From NCBI GenBank assembly GCA_039881145.1, contig JAYKKI010000008.1, forward strand, positions 34,606,501-34,670,500: DNA of 64,000 nt, in the 5' to 3' direction. Shown in pieces: positions 25,381 through 38,140 of the stretch (within the stretch, counting starts at the first letter, position 1; each line of letters begins with the position of its first letter). The position numbers and the translations under genes were made by a program. The DNA is from Druceiella hillmani (lineage: Eukaryota > Arthropoda > Insecta > Lepidoptera > Hepialidae). The notes under the pieces are model-generated. The model was given only the letters and a program-made list of their open reading frames with translations, did no database searches and was not told the DNA's origin.

Positions 25381-25883
25381 GAAAACTACTCTTTGTAAGC
25401 AGATAAGAAATTTGTATTGAGAGGTGTGTTTATAGTTCAATCCAATCCTGTTTAAAATATTTGTTAAGAGGGTAAAAAGTGGCAATGTCTTATAGACAAG
25501 CGTGTCTTTTTTGGTGCCTGTACAATATTTATTGGAGCTTATCTTTTCTGAAAGTCAAATGGTGAAACTAAATTTCGACCGAGTATATAATGAATTATGC
25601 AGTTAAGCGAGAACTTAAATCATATTATTATTTCATATGAATTTTGGAAAATAAAATCACAGATGCATTAAAGTAAAACAATTTTTCACATGCGATTTAT
25701 ATTTCAATATCAAGAATATATATTATGTCCAAAAGTTTTACCCGAAATATTATTTAATATCCTATTAGAAGGTTAAGTAGTGAATGTACATTATTTAAAA
25801 AAAATATTTTAATGAACGATTGAACTGAACTATAAACATACCTCTCAATACAGATTTGTAGACCTGTTTGATACCAGTAGTTT
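25381..25883. mobile_element. ~500-bp element with long terminal inverted repeats
   Basis: The left arm (25381-about 25470) and the right arm (about 25797-25883) are inverted copies. The best block, about 40 bases with 'attgagaggtgtgtttatag' in the left arm, differs at only a few positions; the outer ('aaactact') and inner ('taaaatattt') parts match less well. The interior (about 330 bp) has no open frame that resembles a transposase. It is most likely a non-autonomous DNA transposon. Confidence 0.65.
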
Positions 25884-27079
25884 CCTTACTTCGTTATATG
25901 GTACTCTTGACCTAACTGTGAATTTTCTTATATGTTATATTTATATGTTAAGTGAAAATGTGTATTTATTAGTTTATATTTTATTATCAGAGACTCAGGT
26001 ATTTCGTACAATGTTCATCCTTTGAAAAGGGAAAAAAATTATTTTACGTTACTGAGGCTATGTTGAAAATGGTACATCCAGTTTCGATATTATCTTTTGG
26101 ATGAAATTGGATATGATTGATGAGAGAACTCCAATTTAAACAAAATTTACACATGAAGTATTTAAGTTCCTTCTTTTATTCGATAAAATTATGATGAATG
26201 TATGAACTATCTGTATTTTATTGTCGATGGTATCAGCATCTTACGCAGCATTTAAAAATTGAACAAAAATTAAATTGAACGAAAAACATGTCAAAAAGAA
26301 GTAATACATCTGACCAACGACAACCTTAATATAGAGATAAAACTTTACAACACGTGTCTGCCACATATTGTAAAACTCTTTCGATCAATTGTGCATGTTA
26401 ATAAGTGGAAAGACCTTACTGCTGTCTTTATAGACCGAAAGGCCATCATAAACATGTATTGTCTTACATTATGTATTATCTTCGCTAATTTTACTGTTCA
26501 TTAGGTGCAATAAAAGGAATTAAAATTGACTGAGCATCCCGAAGGCGGGTCAAGTAGCCGCCCCAACACGATAGTTTAAGAGAATTTTGCCAATAAGATA
26601 ATTTTACTTTAAGTGTTTTTTGTAAATCTAACAAAATTTGTAATAACACTTTGATTATGGCAGTCAAATAGTTGACACCATTTCAATAAATATCACATAT
26701 TCAAAATGGGTGCTAAATGTTTCATTATTTTTGTGAGCGTCTTAATAAGGAAGTCGCTCTTGTTGTAAGAGTCTAGTAATAATTAGATAATGTTATTTCA
26801 TCTATACGCCACATAATACATCATTAACAAAATAAACCTTTTTCTATCTTAAAATATTGAAATTTGCTGGCATGAATTTCGACATATATATTAAGAATAC
26901 TTATAGGATTTTATAATGTATTTTTTTAATTATAACATATATTTGACCATAAAAAATTAAATGAAGAATGCTACTTGGGAAGGAAAATATGAAAATATTA
27001 TCATCTGATTAAATGTATAATAAATGAATTACTAGAACAGAAAAGAAAACTCCATGATAAAATACGAACCTACCCTAAA
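25884..27079. other. anonymous AT-rich DNA, no gene seen
   Basis: A brief GC-rich island at 26535-26572 ('catcccgaaggcgggtcaag', 'gccgccccaacacg') is the only notable patch. Confidence 0.45.
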
Positions 27080-27345
27080 CACAATTCATTACCACAACTT
27101 CGTATCTTCAACACCGGGACGAAACTCTCGGAACTAAAGGTCTAAAACGCAGCGTCCGACCCATCTGGCTGCTGAACACCCTATTTAATTTATTTATGTT
27201 TAACAAATGGATCGTTAAGATGCGAAAACCAATGAGAAGGCTGGCGCCGAGGCGAGACATTAATGTAACGATTAATTCCGTCATTAGGGTCGGAGTAGAT
27301 TGGCCAGATATTGTGACAACAACGCCAGGACGCACAGATGTGGCA
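27080..27345. promoter_or_regulatory. GC/CpG-rich segment next to R2 copy 2
   Basis: A CpG-rich stretch ('aaggctggcgccgaggcgag', 'acaacaacgccaggacgc') directly precedes R2 copy 2. 'caccctatttaatt' occurs here at 27177 and again inside R2 at 27401, so part of the R2 sequence is repeated locally. A 75-codon frame crosses the minus strand but resembles no protein I know. I infer a non-coding, possibly regulatory, block. Confidence 0.35.
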
Positions 27346-27620
27346 CCTTCCTCGCGGAAGGAAGTCGAGAGTTAGGTTCTTGTATAATTAAACGTGTAAA
27401 CACCCTATTTAATTAAACGAAAGTTCAAGATAATAATAGAGATTAATTTTTAACAATCACCGTCAAAAGCTAGGGAAGGTGGGCACGGAGTTGCCTTACA
27501 TTTAAAATAATTAAGCTGTTGAACGAGTGTCAAGTATTACTAAATTATTTGTTAGTTATTATGGGATACTTAATAAATTGCAATTAATTTTACAATCTGT
27601 TTTTAAAATTACTATAAATA
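27346..27620 (+). repeat. R2 duplicated element, copy 2
   Basis: This is the partner of 21449-21735, offset by 5890 bases at the best anchor. It has lost some CpGs relative to copy 1 but keeps the TAATTA-rich core 'tgtataattaaacgtgtaaa'. Its role is unknown. Confidence 0.7.
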
Positions 27621-27825
27621 TAAAATATATGTAAATTTTTCAAAATTTTTGGAAATAAGTAGAATATTTAGTATTTCCAGGATGATGTTTACTTTATTTA
27701 ACGTTTTATTTTATGTAATATAACTAAAGTTTTATAAGTTTAATAAGCTATTTTAGAAAGATATGAAAGACAAGCAGAAAAAATTAAAATAACTTTTTTG
27801 AAAACGTTTGAGTATATACACACAC

Positions 27826-27828
<3 letters not shown>

Positions 27829-27889
<61 letters not shown>
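27829..27889. repeat. (AT)n microsatellite
   Basis: Pure TA dinucleotides preceded by a short 'acacacac' run. Confidence 0.95.
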
Positions 27890-27891
<2 letters not shown>

Positions 27892-28375
27892 TATTATTAA
27901 TGCTGACTGCGTATTTTATAACATAGAAGATGTTCATGTATATAATGGTACATAACGGACACAACAATTATTTGCATTTAATAAATATAATACTTCTTAT
28001 TAATTATTTTGTATTAGAATACGTGTATTGTAATTTTATTAGTACATTCATGTAAAAAAACATTAAGTCGGGTTAATAGAATTAAATTCCCTATTACTAA
28101 ATTAAAAATTGTTTATAGAGGTCTGGATTAAAATTATATATCTTATAATCATTAAACATTAAAAATAAAAATTATGATTGAGCAGATAATTGGAAATATA
28201 TAATTAAGTCTCTCAATTCACATTACATTTATTTCACGGTAAAGGTTATATTCTGAGAACAGGTAATTTAGTTCATAGAGCAATTATAATTCGGACTTTT
28301 ACCACTTTTCATTAAATTGGACATAAATTAATATTTTTACATGGTTCGACGTAAACTTTAAATTAAATAATTGTG
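27890..28375. other. anonymous AT-rich DNA, no gene seen
   Basis: No feature is supported beyond A/T runs. Confidence 0.5.
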
Positions 28376-28489
28376 TTGAATATATTTGGCGTTAATTTTG
28401 TGGAAATTCATTATCACTTAATTTTTATTCACAACTAAATGACTACGTGATATAAAGTATTATTTCTACTTTATTTAAGTTATAATTAA

Positions 28490-28531
28490 CCTCGACCTAG
28501 GTTTCGTTGTATAACGACATCTTCAGATGGG
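28490..28531 (-). ncRNA. hammerhead-like ribozyme motif, copy a left arm
   Basis: Read on the minus strand it has the core 'CUGAAGA', a GAAA box, the short helix III 'ACCUAGGU' and the 'GUC' cleavage triplet. Helix I and helix II both have mismatches here, so activity is unlikely. Confidence 0.4.
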
Positions 28532-28568
28532 CAATTTGTAAAGGTTGTCAATGTATTTTTACAAATTG

Positions 28569-28610
28569 TCCACCTAAAGATGTTATCATACAACGCAACC
28601 TACGTCATGG
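28569..28610 (+). ncRNA. degenerate hammerhead-like motif, copy a right arm
   Basis: The core reads CUAAAGA and GCAA in place of CUGANGA and GAAA, so two essential boxes are broken. The GUC triplet remains. It is included as the decayed partner of 28490-28531. Confidence 0.3.
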
Positions 28611-29790
28611 TTAATAATTTAAATAAAATATAAATAATATTACATCAAATAACAAGAATAAAAATTTGGTGTCAATAATTATGATTATCTATTAGTTGAC
28701 GTATATCTTCACAATAGGAAACATTGCCAGTATAAAAAATAATTGGAATATATGTAATATAATAAAAAGGCTTATTTTTTTAAATTATTGCAGAGGAACG
28801 TATAGACTATTAGTACTTATGCTACATTCAGCGGTCGGAGCGATTATATCGATTGCGATTGCTTCTATCCCTTACAATAGATCGATTCCTTTTACTTGTT
28901 CCTGGATCTTGTTCCTTTTAATACGGAAAGACAATAGACAATTCTATTGTGTCAATTAAAGCCGTAATTAATTTACTTCCACTAGGCAGCCGAACCAGTT
29001 TTTTAAATTATACTTCGTCAGACGCGTTATGAAAAAATTATGAGAGAGAAATTTTACATTGCGCGTGCACGATGAAACAAAAATCGATAGGATGAAGTTG
29101 CTCATTAAATATACATTTTTATGCGTGTTATTATTTCCAGATAAATACTGATTATGTTGCTATGTTATTTATTTAAATTTAATTCAAAAATATGATCTAT
29201 AAAATTTAAAACGATCAGTTAGTGAATTCAGTTCCATTTTGACGTAGTAAAATTTTAGCTTAAAATTAACTAATTCCATAATTATGTCCTAATCTTCATG
29301 CAAAACATTTTATAAGTTCCAAGTTTCAAGGTACTTGGATTATAACAGTGACCCAAAAGTTGATGATTTGCTAGTGAGAGAGTAAGCCTGCAAGTGAGTA
29401 TAAATTATTTTTTAAGCCCATATCTCAAAACCTATTTATACCAGGATAAAGTAATTTTGCATTTTGAATTATGACTTTCATATAGGAACAGAGCTGTAGG
29501 AGGATCAAAAGCGATTCCAAGCTATTCGTGTCAAAAATGTTTGATGCGAGTACAAGCAGTGAACTTGCCCTTGGCACTATGATGCGCTTAGATACTTGAG
29601 AAACAAAACACTATGAAACATCAGGAATTTATAGATGCGTTTAAGGACATTTACAAAATATTGCAGCTCGAGAATAGGTACTTTCTAGTAGTAAACACTT
29701 TAATACACGCAGAGAGATACCGCGTCTTGATGTGCGAAAACTTTTAAAGTTCATTCACCATATTTTGAACGCTTAGGCCTCAAATAAATG

Positions 29791-29931
29791 CTCCATCATA
29801 TCGAAGAAATATTGGCGGATTGGCGAAAGATTAATCGTCTAACTGTAAAAATTATTTCAATAATCAGTCAATTATTGCATATAACGATCAATCGTTTCTT
29901 AATCCGTTAGTATTTCTTCAATACGATGGAG
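29791..29931. mobile_element. fold-back element, 48-bp arms
   Basis: Arms 29791-29838 and 29884-29931 are complementary at about 37 of 48 positions, starting 'ctccatc' on the left and ending 'gatggag' on the right. They enclose 45 AT-rich bases. The flanking 29440-29790 stretch is slightly richer in GC, with no recognisable protein. It is probably an old MITE or the end of a larger element. Confidence 0.6.
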
Positions 29932-30255
29932 AGTCTAATAATCACCTGACATTAAATTGTATTAAATGAAGATCTGTGTTTTATATTTTTTGGTAACCAG
30001 TTCTACTTTTTTTTTAATAATGAAGTTACATCGATATGACAATAAGAAATATTAATATTAATCCAGTTTTCATTCGGATTTTATCCATTTACTAGGCCAG
30101 CTAGCCAAAATGGCTATGCACATAGAATCATTTTATCTTCCACACGTGACTTTATCGAAGCAGCAATTACTCGTGACTACTAATTAACGTCTACGTTCTC
30201 TGACATGCAGTTTGATTGGAATAATTGGTTTCCGCTCGTAAATTAAAAACACCGC

Positions 30256-31179
<924 letters not shown>

Positions 31180-32600
31180 TTATTCTAATTAACGTAATGC
31201 AAAAATGTGTTTGTTTGTCCTTTTTTGAATTCACAACCGTGTAACAGTTTCATGTAGTTTTCTACAAGAAGTTAGCTGAGTATTATGGAAATGATAAAGA
31301 ATACTTTTTATAACAGAAACATTTATATTTAAAACTAAGAAGGTACGCAAAATTAAAAAAGGGGACCACATTTGCCATGAAGCAACGGGTGATTCTGTGA
31401 ATCAATATATAGGCAATATAAACGAGCAACCGAATGACTCAGTGTAAAATATAATATTATAAATGCAAAAGTGTGTGCGTTTGCTCTTCTTAACGTCGCA
31501 ACTGAACATAAATTATAGACCAGAAATATCTGGTTTATTTGGAAATGTTATAGATTACACACTACACCAAGATATCATTCCAACTAATAACTTAATCTTT
31601 AATATTATAATAAATGCAATATTGCGTTTTATTTCTCCGTTCTTTCAAGTCACAACGAAGCTAGCGACCGACGTGATTTCTATCACAGAGATAGTTGGCG
31701 GACTGGGAAATAATATAGACTTTTTTCCAGCTCGGAAATCTCATCTGAACTAATATTCGAATTCCAACTGATATTGTAAATGCGATAGCGCGTTTATTTA
31801 TCCTTCTTTCGCGTCACGACGGAGCTATGAATCGACGTGATTTTTTACATGGAAATAGTTGGTGGGCCAGAAAATAACATAGATTATTTTCAACCCAGGA
31901 AATATAATCCTGATTAATTCATAATTATTATTCAAATTAAACTTAAAAATTCAAAAGTGTGTTTGTTTGTCCTTCTTCCAAATAATAACTGAACTACGGA
32001 TCGACGCGATTTTTTGTACAGAAGTAATTGTGTCCCGTGATCTACTACTACTTTTCGTCCCTGGAAATCTCACTCTAATTAACATTCACATCCTATCTAA
32101 TATCATAAATGCAAAAATGTGTTTGTTTGTTTTTAATTCACTTCAGACCTGAACAAAGGGTCGAAGCGTGTTTTACACATAGATTGATTGATTATAGCCT
32201 ACTTCTCTTCCCGGTAAATTTAATCCTAACTAATATCATAATGTATGTACGTCCTTCTTTCACTTTGAGTCAGAGCAAAGGATCGAAGTTGTATGGAGAT
32301 AGTTTATTGGGTCGGGAAATGTATAGACTACTTTTATAATCTAAACTAATATTAAACATGCGGAAGTGTGATTGTTTGTTATTTTTTTCACGTCGCAATG
32401 GGGCAACAAATCGACGTGCTTTTTTTGTGTAAATATAGTTGGGTAGAAAAATAATATAGATTACTTTTTATTTCGGAAAATCTTGTTACGTCAAAAACAT
32501 TTTATTTGAAACAAAAAAAAATATGCAGTGGAAGTCACGAAACAACGTCACAACAGAGTAACGGATAGATGTGATTTTTTGAAACGCTACATTCCCAATA
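31180..32600 (+). repeat. degenerate tandem array of ~120-280-bp units
   Basis: Units open with 'aatgcaaaa(a/g)tgtgtttg' plus 'tttgtcctt', near 31190, 31460, 31610, 31780, 31950, 32107, 32250 and 32355. They continue with 'cacgtc.caac.gagcta', 'gatcgacgtgatttttt', 'ggaaatagttggtgggcc', 'aaataacatagatta.ttt' and 'aatctaatcctaactaatat'. Copies differ a lot, which shows age. I recognise the unit as a type common in insect genomes, often next to the 'gcgaagccgcggg' motif found here at 32776. Open frames within it begin at the same unit position and are repeat artefacts. Confidence 0.8.
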
Positions 32601-32763
32601 TAAAGTAGCGACAGAATCGCTTCCTTCATTCCCTTTTATAGAAGAAAAAATTTTGGTTTTCATTGTCATTTGTACTTTAAAATCAATGTGATAAGGGATT
32701 CATATTTAATTTTCTTTAACCATTCTAGATGGCGCTCTATGTTTTAATTTTTCCCTGTATGGT

Positions 32764-32800
32764 TTTAAAAACAAGCGAAGCCGCGGGTGAAATTAATATT
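32764..32800 (+). repeat. 'aagcgaagccgcgggtgaa' terminal motif
   Basis: This GC-rich word stands out from its AT-rich flanks and closes the array above. In many insect genomes a closely similar word marks the end of this repeat family. That link is from memory. Confidence 0.6.
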
Positions 32801-34916
32801 TATGGGCAAACCGGGTTCTTTTAGACCTTTTGTCTTTCAATTTTGAATATTTATTTTTCTTTGGTTGAAATTTAAAAAAGAAGTAACAGGACTTGTTGTG
32901 GCATTTCATCCCTTTGCATATATTCGAAATTCAAACTGAAACTAACAAGCAAATGAATGAAATAATTCCAGTATTTCTTAATAATTTACTTTATAAATCA
33001 AATTATTAGAAAAAATAAAAGAAATGCACTAAATAGATTAATAAAGTGAATGAAATCGAAAGTATACATAATAAGACTAAGAGATGATTTATTTGATTAT
33101 CAGTACAACGCTAGAATGACCATGGAAAAGAAATTATAAAATTATATTATTTTCACGCAATTACATAAAATACACAAACAAGTAATAAAGAAAATGTAAA
33201 TTAAAATTTTCTCAACTTTTAATTTTTTCTAGCAGCACTGAAATAATTTTTGGATAATCTAATTTGACGAAAGATCTGTTACTCTGAAGTGTCTGTTTGG
33301 AAGGTGAATAATTGTATAAAATTTATACTTATATTTTAGAGCCTAAACTTAAACAAAAACATTTATTTGCCTTTATTCCATAAATAATGAATTAAAAATA
33401 AAAATATGAAGTGTCCGTTTGAATTTTAAAAAAGATGAAATGGCCTAATCGTTTTAGTTACGGAAAATGAGCCATTTACTTTCAATATTTTCCTGGATTG
33501 TAATGATGAAAATTAATGTACAATGAACATTTTATATTTGATATTTTTTTGTTATCAAATTATTACCAAAAATTTACGTTGAATATTGTTGACTGTCATC
33601 ATTACATTAGTATAATTAAATCAAGAATAGATTTGATTAACCATTATTATACTTTAAATAGAATAAATTAACATTTCTCATATTTTTTAAGGAATATCGT
33701 TAAATGGAAATAATTGAACATAGTCACCATTTTTGTTCTAATCGAATATTAATTTGTTTACATCAAATTTACGTTAATGACTTTAGTAGGTATATAGCTT
33801 TTACAAAAGTTGACCGTCTTCTTGGTGCAATATGATATAGACCCTAGATCCTGGAAATATAGCTCATAAATTTAATTTCGTGTAAGATATCATATATAAG
33901 TGAAGGAAAATAAAGTGTTGTGGTGATTTCTTATACTTCAGCCATATATAATATTTTTTGTTTCTCAAAAAAATTATTTAAAAGGAACTTGTGCTGCACA
34001 CACTTGAATATTCATTACTAAACGTGCAAACTATTGGCACCCGTACTACAATGGGCATCGCTTCAGCCGCTCCTGACATTTCTAACAATTATAATAGCTG
34101 CAAATTCATCTAAACGTGGTTACTCCCATCATCACTTGTTAACTGGGGGACAATGGAGAAAGGCTATTGTGTGCCAGGCAAAGCGTAAATTAATTAACTT
34201 TCATGTTGATTACTTGTCATTAGAAAGTCAACTCTAGTTCCAGGTCTTTATAAAATGCTGGGGATTTCAATGGAAGATTTAAGAACTTGTAATTACACTG
34301 CAAAACTTTTCCCTATGGATTAAAAGGATGGTATGCTAATAGGTAAACAGGATAGATATACTGTATATATAAAATGAAAGAATTGTATATTTAGACCACT
34401 TTCAATGTACAATTAAGTTTCAAGTGATTCACAATTTTTAGGTGCTTTTCATTGATTGAGCTTGATTGACAAACGTATATTCAGTCAAAGAAAAAAAAGA
34501 AATTAGTTATAGTGTAGTTAATGCGATTATAGCGTAGTTAGAATGGTAAATTGTCATATATACAAGAATAATGTTTATTTTATGTCAATGTTTATGCTGC
34601 ATAATTTAGCAAAGTATCGAAAAAAGTAAGCCGTATCATTATGGCGTGCACTGATTTTTGACATTTAAGTGGTAAAATTTTGATAAATCTTTAAAGAAAG
34701 TAAAATTTGTTAAGTCTTAAGATACTTCTTTTAAGTAGATTGAACTCACAATTGGTGTTGCCAAAGAGTAACTTTTCTTATTTTCTTCAATATTTATGAA
34801 CATCATCTTTCAGAATAGTATAGAAATTTATTCTTATACCGACTTACGACCTTAGTAAGAATTAAAATCTAATTAATTATTTATGAAAACATTTGGTCAG
34901 AATTAGTTTAGTTTCT
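32801..34916. other. anonymous AT-rich DNA, no gene seen
   Basis: A more mixed-composition patch at 34020-34270 has a 67-codon plus-strand frame that matches no family I know. 'gaagtgtctgtttg' (33283) and 'gaagtgtccgtttg' (33410) are a small duplication. Confidence 0.45.
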
Positions 34917-35069
34917 TTGCTAATAGCCCACTTGAAGATGTTGTAATACAATGAAACCTAGGTCGTGGTAAAGAATTTAAATAAAGTAGAAATAATACTA
35001 CATCACGTAGTTTCATTTTATTCTGAACAATGGATGACTACAAAATTAACGCCAAATATATTCAATATT
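34917..35069 (+). mobile_element. HHR fold-back repeat, single arm (copy b)
   Basis: A single plus-strand arm runs from 'ctaatagcccacttgaagat' through 'gaaataatactacatcacgt' to the outer end 'acgccaaatatattcaat'. It is the inverse of the left end of copy c at 35487. It lies 420 bases before copy c, so two ribozyme-like motifs (34927 and 35684) point the same way about 757 bases apart. Confidence 0.75.
34927..34968 (+). ncRNA. hammerhead-like ribozyme motif, copy b
   Basis: Helix I pairs 'CCAC' with 'GUGG', helix III is 'ACCUAGGU' and the GUC triplet and GAAA box are intact. The first core base is U instead of C (UUGAAGA), which should weaken or abolish cleavage. Confidence 0.45.
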
Positions 35070-35582
35070 AAAAGATTTCATTTTTAGGAAACATGTGATT
35101 TTGGCTTACTAACTGTCATTATATAAAAAAAAAGATTTCAATTCTAGGTCTTGATATATATAGATTTCTAAATCAAAGCAAGATCGCCTTTCGTTGTGGT
35201 TTAAACAAGCAGTGCAAAAGAATTCAGAAATTATTCGTATTTCTGTTTATAGAATATAAATTCAATGATTCGTAATTGCAGACATTTTAGTAATTTCAAT
35301 GAATCGGAATTTGTTGAAAATAAGGAAAAACATTATATGAATTACAATTGAAAACGAGTTCGTGATTTTAGAGTCAAATTTCCTAAAAAAATTGCAGTTT
35401 GGACAATATATAAAAAGAAAATATTACCATATTTGGTAAAATTAAAGAAAGTAAATCACCTTTAAAAAAATTATGGATAAAATAAATGAATATATTTGGC
35501 GTTATTTTAATAGAAATTAATTATTCACAATTAAATGAAACTACGTGATGTAGTATTATTTCTACTTTCTTTAAGTTCTTTA

Positions 35583-35624
35583 CCACGACCTAGATTTCAT
35601 TTTATTACAACATCTTCAGGTGGG
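35583..35624 (-). ncRNA. hammerhead-like ribozyme motif, copy c left arm
   Basis: Minus-strand reading keeps helix I (CCAC/GUGG), CUGAAGA, GAAA and GUC. Helix II and helix III each carry a substitution ('aataaaat', 'atctaggt'). Confidence 0.45.
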
Positions 35625-35683
35625 CTATTAGCGAAGATGTATGAGTATCTATTTCCATATTACATTTGTATCATTACTAATAG

Positions 35684-35722
35684 CTCACCTGAAGATGTAA
35701 TACAATGAAACCTAGGTCGTGA
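35684..35722 (+). ncRNA. hammerhead-like motif with shortened helix II, copy c right arm
   Basis: CUGAAGA, GAAA, 'ACCUAGGU' and GUC are present, but three bases of helix II are missing so that helix can hardly form. Confidence 0.35.
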
Positions 35723-35782
35723 TAAAGAACTTAAAGAAAGTAGAAATAATACTACATCACGTAGTTTCATTTAATTGTGGAT

Positions 35783-37964
35783 AAAAAAGTGTTAAGGTAT
35801 TCCAAAAAAGTGAAATTATATTAAAATTACGATGTTTATGAACCAGCACTCCTTAAAAAGAGGAGCTTAATCAAACCTAATATATATTCAAATTATCGAT
35901 GAAATACCTTCTAGTATTACGAGATATTTTCAAATAAAATTTTCTATCAAAATTTTTGAAGTTTTATTTCAAAATTCTTGCAAAAACTCATTCGATTTTC
36001 AAGACGATTAAATAGTTAAATTTTATAAATTTTGAGTACAATTAAAAGGTCCTCTCTGATTTAAAAATAAAAAGCAGAAAGAAAATTGGCATTGACACAA
36101 CAATTTAACGACTAATTCTCTTATTATGATTAGGTAAGTACTCTCATTATTTTAGATAAAGTTTGTTTTTGAAAAGTTATGGTTCAAAATTTCCTTGTCT
36201 AATTATCATTTTAATTGTATTATAGCTGAAAATTTAGTGATGAGCCCATAAACAATGTGTTAAAAATAAGCTATTCAAGTTTATTTGTTATTGACTATGA
36301 GTATTCAATACATGCTTATGCATTTTAAACATTGAAGGATACATGGTATCTGATTCCAGTAAATGAATTTTCCAGTATATCTTTTATAGGAGTAAAAATT
36401 TTGAAACAGCTATGAGATATAAAATCATTATTTTTTCGGTGAATATTGTAATAATTAGGTTTTTTATTACTAGGACTTTAGTTATTTTAGAGATAGGGAG
36501 GTATAGGTCCACTATATCTTTTGTGGAAATTTTTAAAAATATATCTTGAACTATTTCACATAATCTGTAAAAAATGAAAACATTTTGACTCGCTTTTTCA
36601 ATTGATACTCCACACCAAATTTAGAAAATATATAGATTATTTATTTATTTCTCCAGCTTCTTTTTTAACATTTCCATATAAGTATTTTTTAGTTTTTGTT
36701 ATTGAAATATGTATGAGTTAATATGCTCTATTTCCATATTAAATTGCATGTTTATTTTTCAACGCCTTGATGAAAATTTCATCTAAAGTAGACTAGAAAT
36801 AGAGTCGTGAATAATTTAATTCGTCGATATACTATTTAAAAAAAATATGGCAAGGCATTTGTAATAACTTTTATGGAAAGGTTTTTAAAAACTTTAGTCA
36901 TGAAGTGGATTTGCGTGAAATGTAATACCTAAAAGACGCTGAATGGTTGTTAAAAAGTATTTTGAAGTTATTAATGGCATTTTATAGCATATTAAATCAA
37001 GAAAAAATTTTATAAATTGATTTTACAGTTTTACTAAGGACAATACGAATTAATTATAAAAGTTAGAAATTAAATCCCAACTGTGGCAAAAGAGCTTTTA
37101 CAAGAAACAATAATTTTACTAGAAACTCTTGTATTGGCGTACATTAATTCGTTCCTTTTAGATTTTTTTTACCTTTATGACCTTTTACAGATTTTAATTA
37201 TTTTTGCTACGAGCAGAAGTTATAATCTCTAAAGTCATTCTAGTTTTTTTTTTCGAGAGACACGGTTTCTTCTTCATATTGTAGCTTTTGTGTCTGCTTT
37301 CAAAGGTTGCTTTCCTATCTATTGAGTGTTAATCGTCTTTCCAATTTCATCCCACACCCCAGGAGCTCGATGAAATATTATTTATTATTATTTTCAGAGA
37401 CTTGTGCATTAATATCCACGCATCTTACTCACTGCCCATTCTTTCTCGGATTGTCTTCGTTTGTTCTATTAGGACCCGGTCTGCGCAAAAGGTTTTATTG
37501 AATGTATCATGCTAATGATACATCTCGACATATAGGCAACATCGTTTGGTTTTAACAAACAATTTTGAACATAAACGTATTATTTTAAATAGTTATTTTA
37601 ATAGAATAGCATATTCATACTCAAATTGTATAGAACCCACTTGAAAAATTGCAATCTTTTCTTAATATTTCCAGTAAAAAAATTATGAGCCTGCAACAGA
37701 ACTGTTAGGATTTTGACTTTCCAGAAGTGGCAGGAATAAATTGTATATGGATACTTCAGATGTAGTTTTGAATATCGTCTCACAATGTAACAAAAATAAG
37801 TTATTTTTAAATTACGTTTCTGTACAATTCCTGCAGAGTTACGTAAAAAAACTAATCCAATAACACGTTAAAAGTCCAGTGTGTAACATTCCATCTAACA
37901 GTTATTACGTTGTAAATAAAACTTGAAATGTAGCACTTAACATGCAAATGGAGCTAGAGAGAAT
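35783..37964. other. anonymous AT-rich DNA, no gene seen
   Basis: A mixed-composition patch at 37250-37500 contains a 64-codon plus-strand frame without recognisable features. No repeat is supported. Confidence 0.45.
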
Positions 37965-38140
37965 ATCCTGATTTACACGCTTCATTTTAGAGAGGGCCGT
38001 TAACGGGCAATAATATTCGAGGGGGAAGGGGGATACGACCCCATAATTATTTTTATGAAGCGGCCACTTTGGGATCGTGGCTGTAAAGTTAAGTGCGCCT
38101 CTTACCCTCGAATGCTATTGCGTGTCTCGATATTTCAATA
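37965..38140. promoter_or_regulatory. GC-rich island, candidate non-coding element
   Basis: Words such as 'gagggccgttaacgggcaat', 'gagggggaagggggatacga' and 'gcggccactttgggatcgtg' stand in strong contrast to the flanks. There is no sustained open frame. Its function is unknown; a regulatory element is the simplest inference. Confidence 0.3.

Larger units (their letters stand above)
28376..28652. mobile_element. HHR fold-back repeat, copy a (oldest)
   Basis: The left arm begins 'gaatatatttggcgttaatt', runs through 'gactacgtgat', 'tatttctacttt' and 'cgacctaggtttcgttgtat', and meets a diverged inverted right arm. The centre is 'gggcaatttgtaaa' against 'tttacaaattgtcc', so the arms pair to the middle. 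The same arms occur at 34917-35069, 35487-35782 and 55854-56121. No protein is encoded. The hammerhead-like motif in each arm points to pieces of Penelope-like retroelement terminal repeats, in which such ribozymes are known; no reverse transcriptase is present to confirm it. Confidence 0.75.
35487..35782. mobile_element. HHR fold-back repeat, copy c (two arms)
   Basis: The left arm starts 'gaatatatttggcgtt', passes 'gaaactacgtgatgtagt' and reaches the centre at 35625-35683, where 'ctattag' pairs with 'ctaatag'. The right arm repeats everything in inverse order and stops at 'catttaattgtgg', about 30 bases before the outer end present on the left. The right-arm motif has lost three bases ('ttg'), exactly as in copy d. 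That suggests the two-armed form was copied as a unit. Confidence 0.8.

Noticed and set aside
27108..27335. 75-codon minus-strand frame in the GC-rich block beside R2
   Set aside because: GC-rich DNA has fewer stops, which explains the frame. The product matches nothing I know and R2 copy 1 has no equivalent frame.
34034..34237. 67-codon plus-strand frame in a mixed-composition patch
   Set aside because: No recognisable domain; the adjacent frames are equally plausible and interrupted.
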